From: Burkholderiales bacterium
GTDB taxonomy: Bacteria; Pseudomonadota; Gammaproteobacteria; Burkholderiales; Burkholderiaceae_A
DNA length: 54,412 nt
Reading direction: 5' to 3'
Assembly: GCA_027486725.1 (NCBI GenBank)
Contig: JAIXOP010000012.1
Span: forward strand, 1-54,412
The position numbers and the translations under genes are program-made. This document shows, in pieces, positions 26,460-35,313 of the stretch. The notes below the pieces were generated by a model, which was given only the letters and a program-made list of their open reading frames with translations, was not told where the DNA came from and made no database searches. Each line of letters starts with the position of its first letter. Within the stretch, counting starts at the first letter, position 1.

Positions 26460-27998
26460 CTAGAGCTGCTGCGCGTTGGGGCGCGGGGCCTGGTTCAGGC
26501 GGTTCAGGGCATTGAGGTATGCCCGGGCCGAGGCGACCACGATGTCGGGGTCGGCACCCATGCCATTGACCACCCGGCCATCCTTGGCCAGACGCATGGT
26601 CACCTCGCCCTGCGACTCGGTGCCGGTGGTGATGGCATTGACCGAGAAGAGAAGCAGCTCAGCGCCGGATTTGGCCTCGGCCTCGATGGCCTGCACGGTG
26701 GCATCCACCGGGCCATTGCCCTGGGACTCTGCGCTGACCTCGCGGCCGTCCATCGAGAAAACCACCTTGGCCCGCGGCTTCTCGCCCATCTCGCTCTGCT
26801 GGGCCAGCGAAATGAGCCGGAAACGCTCGTCGGTGGCCACGGGGGCAATGCCAACCAGAGCCTGAAGGTCCTCGTCGAAGATCTCGCTCTTGCGATCGGC
26901 GAGCTCTTTGAAGCGGGCGAAGGCCTCATTGAGGGACTGCTCGCTGTCGAACTCAATGCCCAGCGCCGTCATGCGCTGGCGGAATGCGTTGCGGCCCGAG
27001 AGCTTGCCCAGCACGATGCGGTTGGCCGTCCAGCCCACATCTTCTGCGCGCATGATCTCGTAGGTCTCGCGGTGCTTGAGCACGCCGTCTTGGTGGATGC
27101 CCGACTCGTGGGCAAAGGCATTGGCACCCACGATGGCCTTGTTGGGCTGCACCGGATAGCCCGTGATCTGGGACACCAGCCGCGAGGCCGGAACGATCTG
27201 GGTGGCATCGATCTGCGTGCTGCAGCCAAAGACATCGGGCCGCGTGCGCACCGCCATCACGATCTCCTCGAGCGAGGCGTTGCCCGCCCGCTCGCCCAGG
27301 CCATTGATGGTGCATTCCACCTGACGGGCGCCGGCCAACACTGCCGAGAGCGAGTTGGCCACGGCCATGCCCAGGTCGTTGTGGCAGTGGGTGGACCAGA
27401 CCACGCGCTGTGCGCCTGGCGTCTTGGCGATGAGCTGCGCCATGCGATCGCCCCACTGCCCCGGCACGCTGTAGCCCACGGTGTCGGGCACATTGATGGT
27501 GGTGGCCCCGGCCTTGATCACGGCCTCGAAGACCCGGATGAGGAATGGGATCTCGGAACGCACCGCATCCTCGGCCGAGAACTCGACATCGTCGGTGTAC
27601 TGCAGCGCCATCTTCACGGCGGCCACGGCAGCCTCGACCACCTGGTCGGGGTTCATGCGCAGCTTTTTCTCCATGTGGATGGGCGAGGTGGCGATGAAGG
27701 TATGGATGCGCTTGCGCGGCGCGGGCGCGATGGCCTCACCGGCCGCACGGATGTCTTTCTCGGTGGCACGAGAGAGCGAGCAGACGGTGCTGTCTTTGAT
27801 CGACTCGGCCACGGCCCGGACGGCATCGAAGTCGCCGGGGCTGGCCGCAGCAAAGCCTGCCTCAATCACATCCACCCGCAGCCGCTCGAGCTGGCGCGCA
27901 ATGCGCACCTTCTCATCGCGGGTCATCGATGCGCCGGGGCTCTGCTCACCGTCGCGCAAGGTCGTATCAAACACAATCAATCGATCGGACATTTCCAA
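26460..27998 (-). CDS. leuA: 2-isopropylmalate synthase
   Basis: The 512-residue enzyme condenses acetyl-CoA with 2-oxoisovalerate, the first step of leucine synthesis. It has the metal-binding start [13 protein letters not shown], the [13 protein letters not shown] motif, and the C-terminal LeuA regulatory domain (about 385-505) that senses leucine. The ATG follows AAGGAGATTGGAA. A leucine-rich leader peptide lies about 90 bases upstream, which suggests control by leucyl-tRNA supply. Confidence 0.97.
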   Translation of the reverse strand: MEMSDRLIVFDTTLRDGEQSPGASMTRDEKVRIARQLERLRVDVIEAGFAAASPGDFDAVRAVAESIKDSTVCSLSRATEKDIRAAGEAIAPAPRKRIHTFIATSPIHMEKKLRMNPDQVVEAAVAAVKMALQYTDDVEFSAEDAVRSEIPFLIRVFEAVIKAGATTINVPDTVGYSVPGQWGDRMAQLIAKTPGAQRVVWSTHCHNDLGMAVANSLSAVLAGARQVECTINGLGERAGNASLEEIVMAVRTRPDVFGCSTQIDATQIVPASRLVSQITGYPVQPNKAIVGANAFAHESGIHQDGVLKHRETYEIMRAEDVGWTANRIVLGKLSGRNAFRQRMTALGIEFDSEQSLNEAFARFKELADRKSEIFDEDLQALVGIAPVATDERFRLISLAQQSEMGEKPRAKVVFSMDGREVSAESQGNGPVDATVQAIEAEAKSGAELLLFSVNAITTGTESQGEVTMRLAKDGRVVNGMGADPDIVVASARAYLNALNRLNQAPRPNAQQL

Positions 27999-28046
27999 TC
28001 TCCTTCCAGCGGAATATTTGGGGTACTCGGATTTGGGTATTCAAGG

Positions 28047-28077
28047 GCCCGCGGATTTGCCAGCGCGGGCTGCCGGC
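28047..28077 (-). promoter_or_regulatory. Competing RNA stems in the leuA leader (putative attenuator)
   Basis: On the minus strand two stems share bases and cannot coexist. GCCGGC pairs with GCTGGC (28072-28077 with 28059-28064, one G-U). GCCCGCG pairs with CGCGGGC (28064-28070 with 28047-28053). A third option pairs the Leu-Pro codons CTGCCG (28120-28125) with CGGCAG (28070-28075). This is the logic of a translation-controlled attenuator. No long U-run follows the last stem, so termination would need Rho, or the control may be on translation. Confidence 0.4.
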
Positions 28078-28089
28078 GTGGATGAACGA

Positions 28090-28185
28090 TTAGCGCGCGC
28101 GGCGCAGTCGCTCCAGCAGCGGCAGGCACAGTCGGCGAAGCTGGGCTCCGCGAATCTCGGCCGAAGGAAATGGGGCGTGCGTCAT
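28090..28185 (-). CDS. leuL: Leucine-rich leader peptide upstream of leuA (31 aa)
   Basis: A short frame opens at ATG 28185 after GGAGACCT and ends TAA at 28090-28092. It encodes 31 residues with six leucines within 12 residues (LRRLCLPLLERL, residues 16-27), nearly all CTG codons. It lies 91 bases before leuA on the same strand. Such peptides sense charged leucyl-tRNA in attenuators. A TATAGT immediately before the SD could be a -10 but would leave almost no leader. The role is inferred from composition, position and the stems that follow. Confidence 0.5.
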   Translation of the reverse strand: MTHAPFPSAEIRGAQLRRLCLPLLERLRRAR

Positions 28186-28242
28186 AGGTCTCCACTATAG
28201 AACAACGGGAGGCCTTTCGATATTCCCATTGATTGATTGTTG

Positions 28243-28962
28243 CTATGGACGCTTTCGAAAACGCCGAAGGGCCAGGACGGGACCCGAAAGGAGATAGCCC
28301 AAAAAGCCCAGGAAAATGACCAGCGGCGGATTCTGAAACACCAGCAGCAGCACCAGGATCACCCCCACCAGCACCAGCACCGGCTGCTGCTTGATGGCGA
28401 GGTCCTTGAAGCTGTAATAGGAAAAGCTGCTGACCATGGCCAGGCCCGCCAAGATGGCAACCAGCGCCACCGAGACGCTGACCGAAAGCGCCCAGTTGGG
28501 GTCGGACAGCGGAAAGCCCGACTCCACCGCCAGCCAGATGAGGGTGGCGACCAGGGCCGCGGCCGAGGGGCTGGGCAGCCCCTGGAAATAGCGCTTGTCG
28601 ACCACTGCGATGCGGGCATTGAACCGCGCCAGGCGCAGCGCCGCTCCCACCACATACACAAAGGCGGCAGCCATGCCCCAGCGGCCCATGTCGTCGAGCG
28701 CGAACTGAAAGGCCAAGAGGCCGGGCGCCAGCCCAAAGGAAACCAGGTCGGCCATGGAGTCGTATTGGGCTCCGAAGTCGCTGGTGGTGTTGGTCATGCG
28801 GGCCACGCGGCCATCGAGCGTGTCGAGGACCATGGCCACCAGGATGAGACTTGCCGCCATTTCCCATCGGCCCTGGATCGACAGAACGATGGAATAAAAG
28901 CCCGAGAACAGGCAGCCCGTCGTGATGAGGTTGGGAAGCAGCACGATGCCGGGCTTTTGCAT
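28243..28962 (-). CDS. pssA: CDP-diacylglycerol--serine O-phosphatidyltransferase
   Basis: The 239-residue membrane enzyme joins CDP-diacylglycerol and serine to make phosphatidylserine. The CDP-alcohol transferase motif is complete: DG-xx-AR-x8-G-xxx-D-xxx-D, residues 50-72 (DGRVARMTNTTSDFGAQYDS, then AD). Six to eight hydrophobic helices follow. Psd, encoded directly upstream, decarboxylates its product, so both steps to phosphatidylethanolamine are encoded side by side. Confidence 0.94.
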   Translation of the reverse strand: MQKPGIVLLPNLITTGCLFSGFYSIVLSIQGRWEMAASLILVAMVLDTLDGRVARMTNTTSDFGAQYDSMADLVSFGLAPGLLAFQFALDDMGRWGMAAAFVYVVGAALRLARFNARIAVVDKRYFQGLPSPSAAALVATLIWLAVESGFPLSDPNWALSVSVSVALVAILAGLAMVSSFSYYSFKDLAIKQQPVLVLVGVILVLLLVFQNPPLVIFLGFLGYLLSGPVLALRRFRKRP

Positions 28963-28986
28963 GAGGACCTCAGATTCCTGGGGAGA

Positions 28987-29651
28987 TCAGTTCCAGCGGG
29001 CGAGCGCCGTGGTGTGGGCCGAGACCTTATCGTGCAGCGCCACCAGGGGCTTGGCGGTGGTGGGCAGGTAGACATCGACCCGAGAGCCAAAGCGGATGAA
29101 TCCGTAGCGGGCTCCACGGTGCAAGACATCGCCCGCCTGCACATAGCAGCGGATGCGCCGAGCCACGAGGCCTGCGATCTGGACGGCCACGAGCCTGCGG
29201 CCCTGGGCGTCTTCCATCGCCACGATGTTGCGCTCGTTGTCGGTGCTGGCCTTGTCAAAGTCGGCGTTGACGAAGAGCCCCGGGATGTACTTCGTCTCGA
29301 GCACCCGGCCCTGGATGGGCGAACGGTTGCTGTGGACGTTGAAGACATTCATGAACACGCTGATCTTGAGCGCCGGCTCGCCAGTGAGCGGGTCGGCGAA
29401 GGGACCTACGTAGACAATGCGCCCATCGGCCGGGCTCGAGATGGCCTCGGGGTCTGCCGGGCCCTGGCGGGGCGGATCGCGAAAGAACTGCAGCGCGAAG
29501 GCAAACCAGATCCAGAGCGGCAGGCTCCACCAGCCCGCACCGGTGGCGGTGGCCAGCACCGCCACGGCAAGGCTCACCGCAAGAATGCCCCAGCCCTCGC
29601 GGGCGATGCGGGGGTGGGGATAGCGCGGTGCGTCGACCATGGGCACGGACA

Positions 29652-29652
<1 letters not shown>
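28987..29652 (-). CDS. psd: Phosphatidylserine decarboxylase (short, archaeal-type)
   Basis: The ATG at 29652 overlaps the ilvC stop and gives 221 residues starting [14 protein letters not shown]; an in-frame ATG four codons later is possible. The protein has a membrane-anchoring hydrophobic segment (about 25-60) and the autocleavage site FGSR in [15 protein letters not shown], where the serine becomes the pyruvoyl group. It converts phosphatidylserine to phosphatidylethanolamine on the inner membrane. The length fits the short class, unlike the roughly 320-residue E. coli enzyme. Confidence 0.92.
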
Positions 29653-30710
<1,058 letters not shown>

Positions 30711-30762
30711 CTAAGTCTGGATGGATTTGGGTAGGTCTGGGTCCGACTCTGGGCCTTGGGGA

Positions 30763-31254
30763 TCAAGCCCGAAGAATACGCTCGCCGCGCGAGATGCCAG
30801 AGGCACCGGTGCGGACGGTCTCCAGGATGACCTCGGGATCGAGGGCCTGCAGGAAGCCGTCGAGCTTGGCGGTGTCGCCCGTGAGCTCGATGGTGTAGAT
30901 CTTGTCCGTGACATCGACGATGCGGCCACGGAAGATGTCGGCCATGCGCTTGAGCTCCTCGCGGTCCTTGCCCACGGCGCGGACCTTGACGAGCATCAGC
31001 TCGCGCTCGATGTGGGCATGATCGGAGAGATCGATCACCTTCACCACCTCGATGAGTCGGTTGAGGTGCTTGGTGATCTGCTCGATGACATCCTCCGAGC
31101 CGCGCGTGACGATGGTCATGCGCGAGAGCGACGGATCTTCGGTGGGCGAGACGGTGAGGGTCTCGATGTTGTAGGCGCGGGCCGAAAACAGACCCACCAC
31201 GCGCGAGAGTGCGCCGGCTTCGTTTTCCAGAAGAATGGAGATGATGTGGCGCAT
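30763..31254 (-). CDS. ilvH: Acetolactate synthase small subunit
   Basis: The 163-residue regulatory subunit begins with an ACT domain (about 2-75: HIISILLENEAGALSRVVGL, then NIETLTVSPTEDPSLSRMTIV) that binds valine and gives feedback inhibition. A second small domain follows. It begins two bases after the ilvI stop, so the two subunits are made together. Confidence 0.96.
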   Translation of the reverse strand: MRHIISILLENEAGALSRVVGLFSARAYNIETLTVSPTEDPSLSRMTIVTRGSEDVIEQITKHLNRLIEVVKVIDLSDHAHIERELMLVKVRAVGKDREELKRMADIFRGRIVDVTDKIYTIELTGDTAKLDGFLQALDPEVILETVRTGASGISRGERILRA

Positions 31255-31256
31255 GG

Positions 31257-32978
31257 TTAGAGGTCCTCCGATCCGAGCAGCATTTCGGTGAGGCCCTTGC
31301 CCGCCTGCACCATGGGCCAGACGTTTTCGGTCTGGTCGGTGATGAAGTCGAGGAAGACCAGGCGGTCTTTCAGCGCGAAGGCCTCCTTCAGGGCGCCCTC
31401 GACATCGGCCGGGTTCTCAATGCGGAAGCCCACGTGGCCATAGCTCTCGGCGAGCTTCACAAAATCGGGCAGCGAATCCATGTAGCTCTCGGAGTAGCGG
31501 CTGCCGTACTCGATCTCCTGCCACTGGCGAACCATGCCCAGGAAGCGATTGTTCAGGTTCACGATTTTCACCGGGATGCGGTACTGCTGGCAGGTCGAGA
31601 GCTCCTGGATGTTCATCTGGATGCTGGCCTCGCCCGTGATGCAGACCACCTCGGAGTCTGGGTTGGCGAACTTCACGCCCATGGCGTAGGGCAGGCCCAC
31701 CCCCATGGTGCCCAGGCCCCCGGAGTTGATCCAACGGCGTGGTTTGTCGAACTTGTAGTACTGGGCTGCCCACATCTGGTGCTGGCCCACATCGGAGGTC
31801 ACAAAGGCATCGCCCCCGGTCACGCGCCAGACGGCCTCGACCACGCTCTGGGGCTTGATGACCTCGGTGCTGGTCTTGTAGCCCAGGCAATCCAGGCTGC
31901 GCCACTCTTCGATCTGCTTCCACCAGGCGCTGAGTGCCGAAGCATTGACGCGCTGGCCATCGCGTTGGAGCTCGGCCATGGCCGACAGCAGATCCGTCAG
32001 CACATCCTTCACGTCGCCCACGATGGGCAGATCGACCTTCACCCGCTTGGAGATCGAGGAGGGATCGATGTCGATGTGGATGATTTTGCGTGGGCTCGAT
32101 GCGAAGTGCTTGGGGTTGCCGATGACTCGGTCATCGAAGCGCGCGCCCACGGCCACCAGCACATCGCAGTGCTGCATGGCCATATTGCACTCGTAGGTGC
32201 CGTGCATTCCGGGCATGCCCAGGAACTTGGGGTCGGTGGCCTTGTAGGAGCCCAGCCCCATCAGGGTGTTGGTGCAGGGGTAGCCGGTCTCGTTGACCAG
32301 CTTGGTGAGCTCGGCGGCCGCGTTGGCGAGGATCACGCCGCCACCCGTATAGATCATGGGGCGCTCGGCCGCAAGGATCATCTGCGCCGCCTTGCGGATC
32401 TGGCCAGCGTGGCCCTTGACGGTGGGCGCATAGGAGCGCATCTCCACCGTTTCGGGGTAGTCGAACTTGCACTTGTCGCGGGTGATGTCTTTGGGAACAT
32501 CAACCAGCACGGGGCCAGGGCGACCGGTGCGGGCGATGTGGAAGGCCTTCTTCATCACCGAGGCGAGGTCCTTCACGTCCTTGACCAGGAAGTTGTGCTT
32601 GACGCAGGGCCGGGTGATGCCGACCGTGTCGCACTCCTGGAAGGCATCGAGGCCGATGGCATGGGTGGGCACCTGGCCCGAGATGATCACCATCGGGATG
32701 GAGTCCATGTAGGCAGTCGCAATGCCGGTCACGGCATTGGTCAGGCCCGGACCCGAGGTCACGATGCAGACGCCGGTTTTCTGGCTCGAGCGCGAGTAAG
32801 CATCGGCCGCATGGACCGCCGCCTGCTCATGGCGAACCAGGATGTGTTTGAACTTGTTTTGTTTGAAGATCTCGTCGTAGATGTAGAGCACGGCACCACC
32901 GGGGTAGCCGAAGAGATGCTCCACGCCTTCTTCTTGAAGGCAACGCACGATGATCTCTGCGCCGGAGAGTTGTTCCAT
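31257..32978 (-). CDS. ilvI: Acetolactate synthase large subunit
   Basis: The 573-residue thiamine-diphosphate enzyme makes acetolactate and acetohydroxybutyrate. I place the start at 32978 (MEQLSGAEIIVRCLQEEG), after AAAGGAAACC. The frame is open 46 codons further but with no SD and no family match. It has the GYPGGAVLYIYDEI start, the catalytic glutamate in LVRHEQAAVHAADAYSR, and a C-terminal ThDP motif reading ITGEASIQMN where GDG is usual in many relatives. It is first of ilvI-ilvH-ilvC-psd-pssA. Confidence 0.96.
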   Translation of the reverse strand: MEQLSGAEIIVRCLQEEGVEHLFGYPGGAVLYIYDEIFKQNKFKHILVRHEQAAVHAADAYSRSSQKTGVCIVTSGPGLTNAVTGIATAYMDSIPMVIISGQVPTHAIGLDAFQECDTVGITRPCVKHNFLVKDVKDLASVMKKAFHIARTGRPGPVLVDVPKDITRDKCKFDYPETVEMRSYAPTVKGHAGQIRKAAQMILAAERPMIYTGGGVILANAAAELTKLVNETGYPCTNTLMGLGSYKATDPKFLGMPGMHGTYECNMAMQHCDVLVAVGARFDDRVIGNPKHFASSPRKIIHIDIDPSSISKRVKVDLPIVGDVKDVLTDLLSAMAELQRDGQRVNASALSAWWKQIEEWRSLDCLGYKTSTEVIKPQSVVEAVWRVTGGDAFVTSDVGQHQMWAAQYYKFDKPRRWINSGGLGTMGVGLPYAMGVKFANPDSEVVCITGEASIQMNIQELSTCQQYRIPVKIVNLNNRFLGMVRQWQEIEYGSRYSESYMDSLPDFVKLAESYGHVGFRIENPADVEGALKEAFALKDRLVFLDFITDQTENVWPMVQAGKGLTEMLLGSEDL

Positions 32979-33149
32979 TTTGGTTTCCTTTCGGTCCAAT
33001 CGAGTTCTAGAGTTCCCCGCCCGCCGCCACCGAGGAATTCGATGACAGGCTTTGGTGCAGGGCCTTGGAAGCTGATGGATCGGCAAGGTGTGGGCTTTGT
33101 GGGCTTGGCCTTGCAAGATCGACTTTTCCGGCGCGGTTGCGATCGGAAA

Positions 33150-33176
33150 CCGTAAAGTATAGCCAAAGGACTGAAA
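33150..33176. promoter_or_regulatory. Divergent promoter region between ilvI and xseA
   Basis: On the minus strand TATACT (near 33155) is a -10 candidate for ilvI, leaving a leader of about 170 bases with no obvious leader peptide. On the plus strand TTGCGA, 15 bases, then TATAGC may serve the exonuclease gene. Both overlap the same TATA-like core, so the two directions may compete. Confidence 0.35.
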
Positions 33177-34619
33177 ATGCCCACGTATTTGGACGCACCG
33201 TTTCGAGACAAAGACCGAGTCAAGGCCCTGGGAGGCCGCTGGGACGCCGTCCAGAAGAGGTGGTTCGTGCCCGATGGGACCGCGCTGGAGCCCTTTGCAA
33301 CCTGGCTTCCCGTCGTCCAGGAACCATTGGCCCAGGAGCGCTTAGTCCAGGAGCCGCTGGCCCTGGCCACCCAGGATCAGGGCTATGCCCTGTCGGTCTA
33401 TCTGAGCGCAATCCAGGCCGTGGTCGCAGAGACCTTCGCCCAGCCCACCTGGGTGCGCGTTGAGGTCTTTTCTGCCAACGCCCGCAATGGCCATGTCTAC
33501 CTCGACGTGGGCGAGCGAACCCTCGATGGGCAGGAACTTGCCAAGGTGCGCATGACCCTCTGGCGTCAGCGGGCCGAGGCCATCCTGCCCGCCTTTCAGA
33601 AGGCCACGGGCATGGTGCTGGGCGACGGCATGAAGCTGCTGGTGCAGGTCCTGCCCGAGGTCAGCCCGCGCTATGGCCTGTCGCTGCAGGCCCTGGCCAT
33701 CGACTCCAGCTACACCCTGGGCGAGCTCGAGGCACGCAAGCGCGAGATCCGGCAGCGCCTGAAGGCCGAGGGCGTCTTTGACCAAAACCGCGCCCTGCCC
33801 GCCCCCTTTCTCTGTGAGCGCGTCCTGGTGCTTGCACCGCCCGCGGCCGCAGGCCTGGGCGACTTCCGCGCCGAGGCCGACCGCCTGCAGGCCCACGGCG
33901 TCTGCAGCTTTCGCTATGCCCACAGCGCATTTCAGGGCGAGACGGCCCCCGCGCAGATGGTCAAGGCGCTCTCCGACGCCCTGGCCGAAGCCCAGGCCGA
34001 GGGCTGGCAGCCCGATGTGGTGGTCATCATCCGTGGTGGCGGTGCGGTGAGCGATCTGGCCTGGCTCAACGACTATGGCCTGGCCCGGCTCGTCTGCACC
34101 CTGCCCGTGCCGGTCTACTGCGGCATCGGTCACGAGCGCGACAGCACGCTGATCGACGAGGTCGCCCACACCGCCTTCGACACCCCATCGAAGGTCATCC
34201 TGGGCATCGAGGAAGAGATTGAGCGGCGCTGTGCTGAGGCGCGCCGAGCCTGGCAGCTGGTGCAGCAGGCCGCCCAGGCCCGGGTGGCCAGCGCTCGACT
34301 GGCGGTCGAAACCGCCGAGCGCACCATCCGCACGGAGGCGGTGCAGGCCATCACCACGGCCCGGCTGCAGAGCGGGGCCCTGCGCGAGCAGATTGCCGAG
34401 CGCGCCATGCTCTCGGTGCAGACTGCCCAGCAGCGCAGCCAGGCCCTGATGCGAGAGATTGCGGGGCAAGGGCCCGAGAAAACGCTCGCCCGCGGCTGGG
34501 CCATCGTGCGCAGCCCCGAAGGACGGGTAATTACCCAAGCGCGGGATGCGCAGGCCAGCCGAAGCCTCGAGATTCAACTCGGCAACGACACCTTTTCAGC
34601 AACCCCGGAGGCCCCATGA
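33177..34619 (+). CDS. xseA: DUF5710 domain fused to divergent exonuclease VII large subunit
   Basis: The 480-residue protein starts with a DUF5710 domain (about 1-45: YLDAPFRDKDRVKALGGRWD, then RWFVPDG). A Q/E/L-rich linker follows (LAQERLVQEPLALATQDQG), then an OB-fold-like region (about 80-165) and an exonuclease VII core. The core keeps RGGGAVSDLAWLN and GHERDSTLIDEVAH, which hold the catalytic H and D, and the long C-terminal coiled coil (about 345-430). ExoVII degrades single-stranded DNA from both ends. Housekeeping XseA usually lacks DUF5710, and the core diverges (FDTPSKVILGIEEE instead of RAPTPSAAAE). xseB overlaps its stop. Confidence 0.88.
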   Translation: MPTYLDAPFRDKDRVKALGGRWDAVQKRWFVPDGTALEPFATWLPVVQEPLAQERLVQEPLALATQDQGYALSVYLSAIQAVVAETFAQPTWVRVEVFSANARNGHVYLDVGERTLDGQELAKVRMTLWRQRAEAILPAFQKATGMVLGDGMKLLVQVLPEVSPRYGLSLQALAIDSSYTLGELEARKREIRQRLKAEGVFDQNRALPAPFLCERVLVLAPPAAAGLGDFRAEADRLQAHGVCSFRYAHSAFQGETAPAQMVKALSDALAEAQAEGWQPDVVVIIRGGGAVSDLAWLNDYGLARLVCTLPVPVYCGIGHERDSTLIDEVAHTAFDTPSKVILGIEEEIERRCAEARRAWQLVQQAAQARVASARLAVETAERTIRTEAVQAITTARLQSGALREQIAERAMLSVQTAQQRSQALMREIAGQGPEKTLARGWAIVRSPEGRVITQARDAQASRSLEIQLGNDTFSATPEAP

Positions 34620-34870
34620 GCACGAAATCCAGCAGCAGCCCCAACAACGCCAAGGCGCCCAAGACCTTCCAAGAGGCCTACGGCGTGCTGCAGGCCAACG
34701 CCGAGGCCCTGCGCAGCCAACGCGAGCCAGACCTCGATGGCCTGCTCACGCTGGTGCAGCAGAGCATGGTGGCCTACGAGGTCTGCAAGGAAAAAATCGA
34801 GTCGGTGGAAAAGGCCCTGGCCGCTACACTGGCCGAGGCCGAGGACGATGCATCAGAGCCGTCCGAGTGA
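34616..34870 (+). CDS. xseB: Exodeoxyribonuclease VII small subunit
   Basis: The 84-residue helical protein has the XseB pattern: FQEAYGVLQANAEALRSQREPDLDGLL, then a second helix VAYEVCKEKIESVEKAL. Several small subunits wrap the coiled coil of each large subunit. Its ATG overlaps the large-subunit stop by 4 bases, which supports the call that the fused protein upstream is an ExoVII large chain. The 3' end overlaps the convergent RDD gene by 47 bases. Confidence 0.9.
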   Translation: MSTKSSSSPNNAKAPKTFQEAYGVLQANAEALRSQREPDLDGLLTLVQQSMVAYEVCKEKIESVEKALAATLAEAEDDASEPSE

Positions 34871-35306
34871 GCACGTCGTGCGGGGCCTGGTGATCCGAAC
34901 GAAAAACTGCAAACCAGATCCAGGCCAGCGTTAAGAGCGAGCCCATGCCCAGCACCGCCCGCGCCAGGGCCCGCCAGCGGCCGATGGGCCCGCCGGTCTC
35001 GGCATCGACCACCTCAAGCTGCAGGGTCTGCATGGGCAGTGTCACTCGGCCTCGACTCCAGCCCCAGGCAAAGTAGTAGAGCAAGGCCGCCAGCACCACG
35101 AGCTGCAGACCCAACGATTTGGCGTCTTCGTCGCCGGGCGTCTCGGTGCTGTAGCCCACCAGAAAGCTGTAGAAAAAGCCCAGCACCAGCACAGGGCCCA
35201 AGAGCAAAAAGCCCTCGTAGCCCATGCAGACAAACCGGCGCCAGATCGATGCCGGCCGCATCTCTGGTGTCGAGGGCTTCTCGGGCTTTGCAGGCGTTTC
35301 TGGCAT
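34824..35306 (-). CDS. RDD-family membrane protein
   Basis: I place the start at 35306 (MPETPAKPEKPS), eight bases beyond the clpB stop, giving about 160 residues; an ATG at 35348 inside clpB is the alternative. The RDD pattern is visible: ASIWRRFVCMGYEGFLL (helix 1), a second helix near LVVLAALLYYFAWGW, then RGRVTLPMQTLQLEVVDAETG and a third helix (LLTLAWIWFAVF). RDD proteins are small inner-membrane proteins of mostly unknown role. It is the last gene of the clpB transcript. Confidence 0.8.
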   Translation of the reverse strand: MPETPAKPEKPSTPEMRPASIWRRFVCMGYEGFLLLGPVLVLGFFYSFLVGYSTETPGDEDAKSLGLQLVVLAALLYYFAWGWSRGRVTLPMQTLQLEVVDAETGGPIGRWRALARAVLGMGSLLTLAWIWFAVFRSDHQAPHDVLTRTALMHRPRPRPV

Positions 35307-35313
35307 CCCAGGC

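Noticed and set aside
31257-33116. 46-residue N-terminal extension of ilvI
   Set aside because: There is no SD before the upstream start, the residues are unlike the family, and ATG 32978 has a clear SD and the standard MEQLSGAE start.
32979-33176. Branched-chain leader peptide before ilvI
   Set aside because: No ATG-initiated short frame with runs of Val, Leu or Ile codons is present. The segment VIEFLGG in one frame lacks a start and SD.
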